From assembly GCA_051201605.1 (NCBI GenBank), contig CP179201.1, positions 1,736,001 through 1,800,000 on the forward strand: a stretch of 64,000 bases of DNA, read 5' to 3'. The notes under the pieces were generated by a model. That model was not told the DNA's origin. It saw only the letters and a list, made by a program, of their open reading frames with translations, and did no database searches. The DNA is from CABZJG01 sp902512685. Lineage in GTDB: Bacteria > Pseudomonadota > Alphaproteobacteria > Rhodobacterales > Rhodobacteraceae. The translations under genes and the position numbers were made by a program. Shown here in pieces: positions 34,791-43,473 of the stretch; position 1 is the stretch's first letter, and the number at the start of each line of letters is the position of its first letter.

Positions 34791-36455
34791 TCAGATTTGA
34801 ATTGTAGAAGCGTCTTTAAATGCCGATATTTTAAAGGCTTCTGATTTACCTTTGACGGTTACATTTTTTTCATAAGATACTTTCAAAGAAAGGCCCGAGC
34901 GTTGATATAAATCGGAAGTGATAATTAACTGGCATTCTTCTTCTTTGGTCAATTGTTCTAAACGGCTGGCAACATTAACGCAGTCGCCGATGGCCGTGTC
35001 AGTGATATTTTCACCATACCCCATAGCGCCTACAACAGACGTGCCCGCGTGAATGCCAATGCCAAATTTCAAATCCGAGCCAAAGTCGCTGCTGGTTTCA
35101 GTGCTCAGCTCTTTTATACCTTCTGCAAGCTTCCCGGCCGCCAGAAGCGCATTTTTGGAATTTTCCTCAACCCCACTGCCATCGGTAAACAAAGCCATGA
35201 TGCCGTCGCCGATAAATTTATCAATTCGGCCGCCCGATTGGACGATCGCTTCACCGGCAATTTTGAAATACTGATTTAGCAAATAAACAGTGTCATAGGG
35301 CAATAGCTTTTCTGAGATCGCTGTAAAGCCTCTTAGATCAACGAACATAACCACGATCTCTTCTTCTCGCCCGCACAGAGTTTCTCGGTCTTCGGTGGTT
35401 AGAGTTTCAACTGGTGCATTCACCAAGGGGCGCACTTCCACCGCGCTGGTTGGGCGCAATTGGCAGGCCAATCGTACATTGTCTTGCAGCGAAAGCCGCT
35501 CGGCCACAATGCTTTCAATGCCGTTGCGGGGTGGCAGCGTTTCAATATCCGACATCACGCGCACGCGGCAGGTCGAACAACGCCCCCGCCCACCGCACAT
35601 CGACACATGACCGATACGATGCTCTCGGCTGGCCTCTAGAATGGATGTGCCTTTGGCCACCCTTACTTCTTTGCCGTTGGGATAGGTGATTTTAATTTTG
35701 CGAAAGGCTTTGCGGACCTGATGTAACACAAACACAAAAAGGATAACGCCGAGTAAAATGAAAAGATAATTTACCATGAGCATATCGCTCGTTTGCATTA
35801 ACTCTGCTTCCAGTTCCTTTCCAATATTGGCCTCTGCATAAACCTGTTCCATTATGATTTTGTTGTTTTCTATGTCGGTCGCCAACTCCTTACTGGCGGT
35901 TACCGCCCCAAGTACGGCTAAAATTGGCAAAAGCCAGGACACCACTAAAAATGCGTTTTTGTATTTTTGGTAAACGGGATGGAATTTTATCATTGACGTG
36001 ATGCCAATAATGCCATGCACCCAAACAAAAATCACAAATAAACCCATGAAATAAATGCCGCCATCTTCAAGCATGCCGTCCAGAACAACCTTGTAGCTTG
36101 TTTGGGCATCTTTAAATCGCGGTGTGTAGCCGCTTGCGAACATATGTGGCAATAAAACAAGCGGCAGAGCAAAGCTGGTGACCAATTGTGTCCAGTCTTT
36201 TGCCGACATTTTAAATGACCGCCGGGTCAGCAAATGATGAAACCCCAACAAGGTATGAACAAGTAAAGCACCGTATAAAGTCAGTGAAACGACGATGTTT
36301 CTATTAAATGCACTCACGCGTTGTCGCAGGCCTTCCATAACCTCAAGACTGATTAAACCCATTGAGTGATTTACAAGATGAACAGTCACATACAAAAATA
36401 TGACAAGTCCGCTATACATCCGCGCACGGCGTATTAGATTATCTGGGGTATTCAA
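34791..36455 (-). CDS. Membrane-anchored ferredoxin-adenylate cyclase fusion (class III)
   Basis: A 554-residue protein in three parts. Residues 1-245 hold about six membrane helices with scattered His (VTVHLVNH, LVHTLLGFHHLL, WVHGIIG). Residues 253-345 are a plant-type [2Fe-2S] ferredoxin domain with C287, C293, C296 and C331. Residues 365-550 are a class III nucleotide cyclase domain with metal ligands D373 (FVDLRGF) and D417 (GDGIMALF), substrate-recognition residues K413 and D486 fitting ATP rather than GTP, and N494/R498 for the transition state. It should make cAMP, apparently under redox or haem/quinone control through the membrane and ferredoxin parts. It is a lone gene. Confidence 0.9.
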   Translation of the reverse strand: MNTPDNLIRRARMYSGLVIFLYVTVHLVNHSMGLISLEVMEGLRQRVSAFNRNIVVSLTLYGALLVHTLLGFHHLLTRRSFKMSAKDWTQLVTSFALPLVLLPHMFASGYTPRFKDAQTSYKVVLDGMLEDGGIYFMGLFVIFVWVHGIIGITSMIKFHPVYQKYKNAFLVVSWLLPILAVLGAVTASKELATDIENNKIIMEQVYAEANIGKELEAELMQTSDMLMVNYLFILLGVILFVFVLHQVRKAFRKIKITYPNGKEVRVAKGTSILEASREHRIGHVSMCGGRGRCSTCRVRVMSDIETLPPRNGIESIVAERLSLQDNVRLACQLRPTSAVEVRPLVNAPVETLTTEDRETLCGREEEIVVMFVDLRGFTAISEKLLPYDTVYLLNQYFKIAGEAIVQSGGRIDKFIGDGIMALFTDGSGVEENSKNALLAAGKLAEGIKELSTETSSDFGSDLKFGIGIHAGTSVVGAMGYGENITDTAIGDCVNVASRLEQLTKEEECQLIITSDLYQRSGLSLKVSYEKNVTVKGKSEAFKISAFKDASTIQI

Positions 36456-36772
36456 ACCAAGTTCCTTAAACTATAGTTTCGTGCCAAATTTTAATATTTA
36501 TGGCATTAAATACACTGAATACAAGAAATTTAAATATTTTCTCGTAGTATATTAAAAGTGTGATTGGGATATTTAATTTTAAAAGTTAAGTTAATAAATT
36601 TTATAACTAATTTAAATAATTAATAGTTTTCATCAATGGGCGAAATTAAAACTGGAAGTGCGGTTCTAAATATCAAGGATCGCCATAATTAATTTTATTG
36701 ATTTGCCTCTAGCTTTCCCAAACAGGAATTAAATCCCGCACCGGGGTAGCCCGTCCATCCATGCCATTTAAA
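36456..36772. other. AT-rich upstream region of the cyclase gene
   Basis: Strongly AT-rich DNA (runs such as TTTAAATATTTT and AATTTAAATAATTAAT) with no supportable gene. It probably contains the cyclase promoter; no clear -35/-10 pair or operator could be fixed. Confidence 0.4.
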
Positions 36773-36847
36773 TTAGACAAAAGGCACAAATGGAATGTCG
36801 CAGGCACAAAGAACTGTCAAAGACATTAGGAAAATAAAATTGCGCAT
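36773..36847 (-). CDS. Tiny lipoprotein, 24 residues
   Basis: On the minus strand a GGAGG ribosome site sits five bases before an ATG that opens a 24-codon frame: MRNFIFLMSLTVLCAC followed by DIPFVPFV and TAA. The first part is a signal peptide with a lipobox (L-C-A-C); the mature lipopeptide would be only about nine residues, starting with the lipidated Cys. Very short lipoproteins ending in a similar IPFVPF/IPGVP-like tail occur in this bacterial group as far as I recall. The site, lipobox and stop fit together, but length makes chance possible. Confidence 0.5.
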   Translation of the reverse strand: MRNFIFLMSLTVLCACDIPFVPFV

Positions 36848-37094
36848 TTTGGCCTCCTGCCATTGTGTGCCGAGCGGTCTATGTAAGCGGCAGAAAATCA
36901 CAAAGATCAATTCGGCTATTTAAGATAGTCAAATCATATGGGACCTTGGATAAAGCACAAGTGCTTTGGCAAACCGGATATGTTATGGCACATCCTTGAT
37001 TAAACTCCGCTTGCAGTCTTTAAGAGCTACAGCCTAAAATACAAAAGACAATGCTGTCACCACCTGTTCGCGCTATATCGATGCCGGATCTCGA

Positions 37095-37757
37095 GTGCAA
37101 AAGATGATAAATAAGCTGATCCAATTTCTGAGCTTTATCTTTTTAGGAGTGATTTTCGGATTGCTCTGTCTTGTCACGGCCGATCAAATGGGACTGTTTA
37201 TTCAAAAATGGCGGCCAGAGTTTGCACTCTTGAATCGCGATAAAATGCCTAAACAGTCACAAAACCAAGATACTATCCAGATCGCTAAGCGCTCAAAAGT
37301 AGAAACCGAGATCTTGGTCACCAAAACCCCAAAGGTCTATCAAGGAGTATGGACTGAAGTGCGGCCAAAGTTGTCCAGTCAGCCTTTGGATGTAACCCAG
37401 ACGCTTCAGGTTATCTTGGGCGGATACCCTTTTGAAACGCTGGTTTTTGCTGAAAAACTGGATGAGCTTGCTGCGAAATCTCAGATTTGCCCTGAATCCA
37501 AACTAAGCGCGTGGAGCGACTGTTTCGGGGTCTATGAATTTCCCTGGGGCGATAGATATATAGGCACTTGGGTCGGTGATAAAATCAATGGCTTTGGGCA
37601 GATTATCAAGAAAAATGGTGACAAATATATTGGTGATTTTGTTGACAACAAATCTGATGGCTGTGGCATCTATGTGTTCTCTGATGGCGAAACGGTATCG
37701 GGTTTTTGGAAAGGCGGCGACTTAATCCAAGAACAAAAGCAATGCCGACGGCTATAA
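37095..37757 (+). CDS. Membrane-anchored MORN-repeat protein
   Basis: A 220-residue protein with an N-terminal membrane helix (LIQFLSFIFLGVIFGLLCLV), a linker of about 100 residues and three or so C-terminal MORN repeats: GVYEFPWGDRYIGTWVGDKINGFG, QIIKKNGDKYIGDFVDNKSDGCG and IYVFSDGETVSGFW. MORN repeats form beta-hairpins that bind lipids or proteins at membranes. The start is GTG 37095 or ATG 37104. It converges on the next gene with a six-base overlap of the two 3' ends. No partner is evident. Confidence 0.7.
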   Translation: MQKMINKLIQFLSFIFLGVIFGLLCLVTADQMGLFIQKWRPEFALLNRDKMPKQSQNQDTIQIAKRSKVETEILVTKTPKVYQGVWTEVRPKLSSQPLDVTQTLQVILGGYPFETLVFAEKLDELAAKSQICPESKLSAWSDCFGVYEFPWGDRYIGTWVGDKINGFGQIIKKNGDKYIGDFVDNKSDGCGIYVFSDGETVSGFWKGGDLIQEQKQCRRL

Positions 37758-38198
37758 TTGCGAAAGTTTTTTCATTACGGCCACCAGTACTGCCATGGAA
37801 TTAAGCTCAGAATTGGAAAGATGGGGTCGTAAGGCACTTTCCACGGCAGTGGCTTCGCGCTGCTTTCCATTGGCCCGATACCAGCCATAGAATTCGGCGG
37901 CATTATGCTCATTGTAGACGTTAAAGCAGACATAACAATAGGCCGGATCAAGCGTATAGAATTCTTGGTCCAAAGGGTTCAGTTTCAGCAGTGGTAGAAA
38001 TTTTTCGCGCCCGGTCGAGTTTTGCACTTGGTGCAACAAATAAAACCGATCCGGTGATGAAAACGAGACCACATTTTCATGCTCTGTGCTTTCCAAAAAC
38101 ACTGGCTCTGAATCTGTTAAATGGCCCAAAGCAAAACTGGCAATTTGCAAATCAGAAAGACCATCAGGAAGGTCAAGCAAGGTCAAAGGAACCAACAT
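37752..38198 (-). CDS. Unassigned soluble protein, 148 residues
   Basis: An acidic cytoplasmic-looking protein without signal peptide or membrane segment. Visible features are a leucine-rich start (MLVPLTLLDLPDGLSDLQI), a YCYVCFNVYNEHNAAEFYGWYR segment with paired Cys and aromatics, and a C-terminal amphipathic helix (LNSMAVLVAVMKKLSQL). Codon usage and length favour a real gene, and the 3' end meets the MORN gene tail to tail. I cannot assign a family or function. Confidence 0.6.
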   Translation of the reverse strand: MLVPLTLLDLPDGLSDLQIASFALGHLTDSEPVFLESTEHENVVSFSSPDRFYLLHQVQNSTGREKFLPLLKLNPLDQEFYTLDPAYCYVCFNVYNEHNAAEFYGWYRANGKQREATAVESALRPHLSNSELNSMAVLVAVMKKLSQL

Positions 38199-38473
38199 TT
38201 TTCACTCGATACAATTTATAGGCTGGCCAAGATATGCGTGCAGGATATTCCAACGCGCTGACTTGATCCACAGTTAGTTTTTATTTTTGCATTTTCGACC
38301 TTCTGCACGCGTTAGATTGAAAAATGCAAAAGATTTCCTTAGCTGGCTCATATAATTTCAAAAGTTCTGCATAATTTCTGCACGCCGGCCTGGCAAACCA
38401 AAGCCACGCCCTCGAAGCATTGATGCGGACGGTTTGAACCCACCCTGTCGCCTCTACTGTTTCGCATTCAACT
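38199..38473 (+). ncRNA. Candidate small RNA ending at a strong terminator
   Basis: No plus-strand gene lies between the divergent 37752-38198 gene and the terminator at 38474-38515, yet that terminator is of high quality and acts on the plus strand. A short non-coding transcript beginning somewhere in 38200-38400 would explain it. The stretch before the terminator contains smaller complementary pieces but matches no RNA family that I can recognise. The boundaries are guesses. Confidence 0.3.
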
Positions 38474-38515
38474 GGCCTGGCGGCTGAAACACTCAAAAGC
38501 CGTCAGGCCTTTTTT
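38474..38515 (+). terminator. Strong intrinsic terminator without an upstream gene
   Basis: A 12-base stem, GGCCTGGCGGCT with AGCCGTCAGGCC (one G-U pair), a 12-base loop and six T immediately after. It sits 20 bases before the start of the small gene at 38536, so it could also act as an attenuator for that gene. Confidence 0.75.
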
Positions 38516-38535
38516 AAAATACAATGGAGTAGATA

Positions 38536-38724
38536 ATGAAAACACTAAAATTAACAGCCTTGGCAATATTGATAGCTGGCGCGACTTATGCAGGGGTTAT
38601 GCCAGAGGTGGTAGCAGAAGTCCCAATAACGGTTGAAACAACAGTGGGGGCCACACCAGAGGCAGGAAATGGATTAGAACAACTATTACAGTTTCTCTTT
38701 TCGGTGGTATTTTTGGTTTTATAA
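38536..38724 (+). CDS. Small exported protein, 62 residues, unassigned
   Basis: ATG at 38536 follows a GGAG site. The protein begins with a signal peptide (MKTLKLTALAILIAGATYAG), continues with a short Val/Thr/Glu-rich stretch (VVAEVPITVETTVGATPEAGNG) and ends in a hydrophobic helix (LEQLLQFLFSVVFLVL). The C-terminus could anchor it in a membrane. The strong terminator just upstream and the convergent transporter terminator downstream isolate it as its own unit. The family is not recognised. Confidence 0.55.
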   Translation: MKTLKLTALAILIAGATYAGVMPEVVAEVPITVETTVGATPEAGNGLEQLLQFLFSVVFLVL

Positions 38725-38761
38725 GGCCAGTTGGACATTCAGCAGCCCGTTCGTTTAAAGA

Positions 38762-38796
38762 TAAAAAAACCGCGCCGGAAATTTTCTCCGGCTCGG
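38762..38796 (-). terminator. Intrinsic terminator of the liv-type operon
   Basis: On the minus strand a 10-base stem (CCGAGCCGGA with TCCGGCGCGG, one mismatch) is followed by seven T. It lies about 30 bases past the stop of the binding-protein gene at 38828. Confidence 0.8.
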
Positions 38797-38827
38797 TTCA
38801 ATGTTTCAAAACAAGTTCAGCTAATCC

Positions 38828-39979
38828 TTATTTACGAACCAGTTCCGTCCAGTTGCCCTCTTGAATTTGGCTGATCACAACGAGGTCAGCGCCCTGATGG
38901 TCATCGGCTGAATAGTCCACCTGAACGTCAGAGATCGTATCTTCAAAGCTCAAAGACTCCATACCCGCTTGGAAGCTTTCTGGTGTAAGGTCATGCCCTG
39001 CTGCTTCAAGTGCCCGAACAAGAGTTTCGGCTGCAGAGCGCCCTAAAAGCGCGCCAGAGCCGGGAAATTCACCGGTTGCGCCCTGATAAGAAGCCACCCA
39101 TTTGGCCACATCAGGATGGCCCATTCTGGCCAAAATGTCAGACCAACCAGCCGCGGCATAGAAGCCTTCGGTCACCCCGCCGGGAACTTTTGCAATAGCT
39201 GTGTGGAACGAGGCAGAAGATCCAATAAATTTAAGATCTGTTAAACCCATTTTTTTAGCGGTTGCAACTGCTGTAATGGCTTGGCGCACACCAAGGGCTA
39301 CTGTGATCACTTCACATCCTTGGCTGGCGAGTTTTGATATTGAGCCAACAAAATCCAACTCGTCCGGTTTGTGCTTGGTCTCACCACCAAAGGTCAGTCC
39401 GTTAGCTTTTACCGCATCATGTGTTCCTTCGGCAATTTCCAGGCCAAAGTCAGATGGAATATACATTGAACAGATTGTTTTTGCGCCAGTCTGTTCCGCA
39501 ACATAAGGAACCGCTGCCAGCATTTGTGCGTGATACGATGATGTGCCAGCATATTTGATGTTTGATGGTGGTTCAGCCATTTGGCGCGCAGCAGTCAAAG
39601 GGGACACATTGGCAATTTGTTTGGACTCTAAGAGTGGGAACGACGCAATGTTCATTGGAGTTCCAAGGCTCAGGAGCATCGCAAATACTTTGTCCGAATT
39701 CACCAGTTTATTTAGGCCGCTCATGGCTTTGGGCATTTGATAGGCGTGATCTTCGACCACCATACGGATTTGCCGGCCATGAACGCCGCCAGCGGCATTG
39801 ATTTCGTCAAAATAAATTTTGGCTGCTTGAACCGCAGGTGCACCAAAGGCTGCAAATGGTCCTGACATATCTTGGTTGGACCCAATTAAAACTTCGCTGT
39901 CTGTGACGCCTTGGGTTTCTGAAATGGCAGTTGTGGCTGTGAGCGCCACGATTGCCATTGATTTAAATAGAGTTCTCAT
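38828..39979 (-). CDS. livJ: Branched-chain-type ABC transporter substrate-binding protein
   Basis: A periplasmic ligand-binding protein of the LivJ/Peripla_BP_6 class, 383 residues. The signal peptide is MRTLFKSMAIVALTATTAIS. The mature protein opens with VTDSEVLIGSNQDMSGPFAAFG, the usual first strand of this class, and contains YFDEINAAGGVHGRQIRMVVEDHAYQ. It is last in the operon, followed by a terminator. The ligand is not necessarily an amino acid: the acyl-CoA ligase encoded between it and the ATPase genes suggests an organic acid. Confidence 0.88.
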   Translation of the reverse strand: MRTLFKSMAIVALTATTAISETQGVTDSEVLIGSNQDMSGPFAAFGAPAVQAAKIYFDEINAAGGVHGRQIRMVVEDHAYQMPKAMSGLNKLVNSDKVFAMLLSLGTPMNIASFPLLESKQIANVSPLTAARQMAEPPSNIKYAGTSSYHAQMLAAVPYVAEQTGAKTICSMYIPSDFGLEIAEGTHDAVKANGLTFGGETKHKPDELDFVGSISKLASQGCEVITVALGVRQAITAVATAKKMGLTDLKFIGSSASFHTAIAKVPGGVTEGFYAAAGWSDILARMGHPDVAKWVASYQGATGEFPGSGALLGRSAAETLVRALEAAGHDLTPESFQAGMESLSFEDTISDVQVDYSADDHQGADLVVISQIQEGNWTELVRK

Positions 39980-40030
39980 GTCTTCTCCTCAGTTGGTTAT
40001 ATTTTAGTTTGTTTACTTGCATTGGAACAC

Positions 40031-41902
40031 TCATTGATACATTTCGTCAATCAGGGTTTGATATTTTTGCTCTACAAAACTGCGTTTTAATTTCATTGTT
40101 GCCGTTAGCTCATCATCTTCTGCTGTCAAAAGCGTATCAATTAGTCGAAAGCTTTTGATTTGTTCAACCCGAGCGAAACTCTTGTTCACCTCGCTTATGA
40201 CGCTTTCGATCAATTCAATTACCGGCTCGGCACGACAGAGCGAGGCAAAATCAGAAAATGGAACCCGCCGGTCCTGGGCAAATTTTTCGACGTTTTCTTG
40301 ATCAATCATGATCAAACAGGACAGGTATTTCCGATTATCACCTATTACCACACTATCGCTAATATAGGGTGAGAATTTTAACCGATTTTCTATTTCGGCA
40401 GGGGTAATGTTTTTGCCGCCCTGCGTGATAATAATGTCCTTCATCCGCCCGGTGATGGTCAGGTAACCTTGATTGTCCAATCGGCCAATATCGCCAGAGC
40501 GAAGCCACCCATCGCTGGTAAAGGTATCCTTGGTTTTTTCAGGGCTTTTCCAATACCCCTTAAAGCAGTTGGCGCCCTTATATTGAATTTCTCCGCCATC
40601 GCCAATTCGGACCTCTGCGCCCGGTACGACACGCCCAACGCTGCCCAAGCTTTCAGCTTCTGGCAAATTGATCGTCATAACGCCCGCGGTTTCACTCATC
40701 CCGTAGCCTTCATAAATTGGTACACCGATGGCGCGAAACCACTTCAAAAGATCCGGAGAGATGGGCGCAGCGCCTGTGCCCCCTCGGCGCAATTTATCCA
40801 TGCCCAGCATTCGGCGCAAATTTCTAAGCAGCACAAAATCCCAAAACCGATAGTTTAGGGGGATCGGTTTATTGGCTTGATCAGCTTTCAATCGCCTGTG
40901 GCCGGCTTTGAGCGCTTGCCGGAATGCCCAACGTCCAAAAGGCGTTGCATCTTCCATCATAATCGAGGTGCGGGAATACATCTTTTCCCATACCCGCGGA
41001 ACGGCTGTGAAAACGGTTGGGCTAACCTCTTGTATATTTTCAAAGACGGTTTCTGTGCTTTCGGCAAAATTGACCTTTGATCCGGCAAAAATCGGCAGAA
41101 ACACTGATAAAAGACGCTCTAGTATATGGCATAAAGGTAAAAAGCAAAGTTGTTCATCTGTATCGAAAACTTGCAGGGTTTGGGGGCCAATTGACATCGA
41201 AAACATAATGTTAGCATTGCTGATCTCAACCCCTTTGGGATCACCAGTTGTCCCAGAGGTGTAAATCAAAAGGCATGTATCCTCTGGCTCGCCTTTGGCT
41301 ATTTCATTTTCAAATTCAGTGGGGTTTTCGATGGCTGCCTCAGCGCCGATCTGATAGAGCTGCTCTAAAGATATCACATTGTCATCTTTAAAATCATGCA
41401 GCCCATCAAGATCAAAAACGATGACCTTTAAAAGCCCTGGCATTTTATCTGCAATCGACAAATATTTGTCCAATTGCTCATCATTTTCCACAAACAAAAA
41501 GCGGCTGTCGCTGTCATTCACCAAATATGCAAGTTGGCGCGCGCTGTCAGTGGTGTAAACACCGCTGGCAATACCGCCAACAGATTGAATGCCAATATCG
41601 GCATAAATCCATTCTTTACTGTCTTCGGCGAGAATAGAAACCACTTCTCCGCGTTGAAGCCCCAGACGGCGCAGACCAAGACCAATTTGCCGCGCGCGGT
41701 CATAAAACTGATCCCAACTAAAAGATTTCCAGATGCCGTATTCTTTTTCGCGATGTGCTGTCCTCTGGCCTAAATTTCTGCAGCGTGTGCTCCATAGTTT
41801 GCACAGCGTGTCTGCCCCATCAATAAAATGCGGTGGTTGGCTTAAGTCCTTGTTGAGCTGGAAGCCATCAATTTCATGTTGCTCTGGTATTGCACCAGTC
41901 AT
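40031..41902 (-). CDS. AMP-dependent long-chain acyl-CoA synthetase
   Basis: A 623-residue adenylate-forming ligase that activates a carboxylic acid to its CoA thioester. The P-loop is LLIYTSGTTGDPKGVE; the adenylate-binding motif is YEGYGMSETAGVMTIN; the hinge region is GWLRSGDIGRLDNQGYLTITGRMKDIIITQGGKNITP. Size and motifs match long-chain (FadD15/AMP-forming) ligases. It lies inside the liv-type operon between the ATPase and the binding protein, which suggests that the imported acid is activated on entry. The chain type (fatty, aromatic or other) cannot be read. Confidence 0.9.
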   Translation of the reverse strand: MTGAIPEQHEIDGFQLNKDLSQPPHFIDGADTLCKLWSTRCRNLGQRTAHREKEYGIWKSFSWDQFYDRARQIGLGLRRLGLQRGEVVSILAEDSKEWIYADIGIQSVGGIASGVYTTDSARQLAYLVNDSDSRFLFVENDEQLDKYLSIADKMPGLLKVIVFDLDGLHDFKDDNVISLEQLYQIGAEAAIENPTEFENEIAKGEPEDTCLLIYTSGTTGDPKGVEISNANIMFSMSIGPQTLQVFDTDEQLCFLPLCHILERLLSVFLPIFAGSKVNFAESTETVFENIQEVSPTVFTAVPRVWEKMYSRTSIMMEDATPFGRWAFRQALKAGHRRLKADQANKPIPLNYRFWDFVLLRNLRRMLGMDKLRRGGTGAAPISPDLLKWFRAIGVPIYEGYGMSETAGVMTINLPEAESLGSVGRVVPGAEVRIGDGGEIQYKGANCFKGYWKSPEKTKDTFTSDGWLRSGDIGRLDNQGYLTITGRMKDIIITQGGKNITPAEIENRLKFSPYISDSVVIGDNRKYLSCLIMIDQENVEKFAQDRRVPFSDFASLCRAEPVIELIESVISEVNKSFARVEQIKSFRLIDTLLTAEDDELTATMKLKRSFVEQKYQTLIDEMYQ

Positions 41903-41920
41903 TTTTCGCCAACTCCTTAA

Positions 41921-42697
41921 TCACCGCCAGGTTTTATTTTGTTTCCAGCGCCGTTGCCCACGCTGAGAGGCCTCAGAGGACTGTCCTAAGTAAAACTCTT
42001 GAATATCTTTAGACGCGGCAAGTTTTTCTGCCTCTCCGTCCATCACAATACGGCCAAGCTCCATCACATAGCCAAAATGGGCCAGATCAAGAGCCACTTT
42101 TGCATTTTGCTCGACCAAAACCATTGTAACACCCTGTTCTGTGTTCAGGCGTTTCACGATTGAGAATATTTCTTTGACCAAGAGCGGGGAAAGGCCCAAG
42201 CTTGGCTCATCAAGAAGCATTATTTTTGGGCGCGCCATAAGACCACGGCCAATGGCGACCATCTGTTGCTGGCCGCCCGAAAGTGTTCCCGATTCTTGGG
42301 CGCGTCGATCACGTAATATTGGAAAGTAATCATAGACAATTTCCAAATCCTGAGCGATGGCCGCAGTATCTTTGCGGGTGTAGGCCCCCATCATCAAGTT
42401 GTCTTCAACGCTTAGCAACGGAAACAACTCACGGCCTTCAGGCACGTGGGTGATACCTTTGCGGACCACTTTATCTGGTTCAAATCCTTGGATAAACTCG
42501 CCGTCCAGTGAAATTGAACCCTTTTCGGGATCCATAATACCGGAAATGGTTTTTAAAAGTGTTGTTTTTCCCGCGCCATTTGCCCCTAAGACAGTTACGA
42601 TTTGCCCTTTATGCACCTCCAAGCTCACACCTCTGATGGCCATAATTGGACCATAATAGCTTTCAAGGTTGTCGATTTTTAAAATGGCAGAGCTCAT
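41921..42697 (-). CDS. livF: Branched-chain-type ABC transporter ATP-binding protein LivF
   Basis: One of two ATPases of the importer, 258 residues. Walker A is GANGAGKTTLLKTISG, the signature is LSGGQQQMVAIGRGLM, Walker B is IMLLDEPSLGLSP, and the H-loop region is VEQNAKVAL. The C-terminal tail (EASQRGQRRWKQNKTWR) is longer and more basic than the usual LivF. The start overlaps the livG stop by four bases. Confidence 0.92.
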   Translation of the reverse strand: MSSAILKIDNLESYYGPIMAIRGVSLEVHKGQIVTVLGANGAGKTTLLKTISGIMDPEKGSISLDGEFIQGFEPDKVVRKGITHVPEGRELFPLLSVEDNLMMGAYTRKDTAAIAQDLEIVYDYFPILRDRRAQESGTLSGGQQQMVAIGRGLMARPKIMLLDEPSLGLSPLLVKEIFSIVKRLNTEQGVTMVLVEQNAKVALDLAHFGYVMELGRIVMDGEAEKLAASKDIQEFYLGQSSEASQRGQRRWKQNKTWR

Positions 42698-43473
42698 GTC
42701 AGAGCATCCTCTTCGTCGCTCCCGATATAGGCCTTAATGACATCTGGATGGTTTTGTACCTCGCTCGGCGTGCCAATGGTCAGAATTTTACCATCTGCAA
42801 GAGCCAGAACACGATCCGAGACCGAGTTGACCAGATGCATGTCATGTTCAACCATCAACACCGTAATCCCCATGACCTTTTTGATGTCTTCGATCCAAAA
42901 AGCCACATCCTGAGTTTCTTCTGTGGACAGGCCTGACGCCGGTTCATCCAACAACAGAAGCTTTGGTCCAATTGCCAACGCACGTCCCATTTCGACCACT
43001 TTACGAATTCCATAAGGAAGCCCGGAGATGAATTTATCGCGGTAAGGCTGAAGATCTAAAAAGTCGATTACATGCTCAACGGCTAGACGGTGGTGATGTT
43101 CCTGCTTGCGCACTTTGGGCAGAAATAAGATTTCTTCAAGCACATTCGAGCGTCTGTGTCGCTGGCGGCCAACCAATAGGTTTTGCAAAACGCTGGCCTG
43201 TTCGAAAAGTTCAATATTCTGAAATGTTCGCGCAATGCCCAAATGTGGGATGTCATGGCTCGCTTTTTTCAAAATGCTTTGGCCTTGAAAAAGAATATCG
43301 CCTTCAGCTGGATCATAAAACCGGCTGATCATGTTGAATATCGTTGATTTGCCCGCACCATTTGGCCCGACCAGTGAAAAGACCTCGCCCTGTTTTACGC
43401 TAAAGCTGACATTATCTACCGCAACCAAACCGCCAAAGCGCAAGGTAACATTTTGCAGATCTAGCAAATTCAT
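42694..43473 (-). CDS. livG: Branched-chain-type ABC transporter ATP-binding protein LivG
   Basis: The second ATPase, 259 residues. Walker A is GPNGAGKSTIFNMIS, Walker B is LLLLDEPASGLSTEE and the H-loop is VEHDMHLV. The signature segment reads ISGLPYGIRKVVEMGRAL, the LivG-type variant of LSGGQ, in which Leu-Pro-Tyr-Gly replaces the usual Ser-Gly-Gly-Gln. The gene overlaps livM and livF by four bases on either side, so the operon is tightly coupled. Confidence 0.92.
   Translation of the reverse strand: MNLLDLQNVTLRFGGLVAVDNVSFSVKQGEVFSLVGPNGAGKSTIFNMISRFYDPAEGDILFQGQSILKKASHDIPHLGIARTFQNIELFEQASVLQNLLVGRQRHRRSNVLEEILFLPKVRKQEHHHRLAVEHVIDFLDLQPYRDKFISGLPYGIRKVVEMGRALAIGPKLLLLDEPASGLSTEETQDVAFWIEDIKKVMGITVLMVEHDMHLVNSVSDRVLALADGKILTIGTPSEVQNHPDVIKAYIGSDEEDALT

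Noticed and set aside
38281..38496. Minus-strand frame of 71 codons overlapping the orphan terminator
   Set aside because: It begins inside the terminator hairpin and encodes no recognisable feature.
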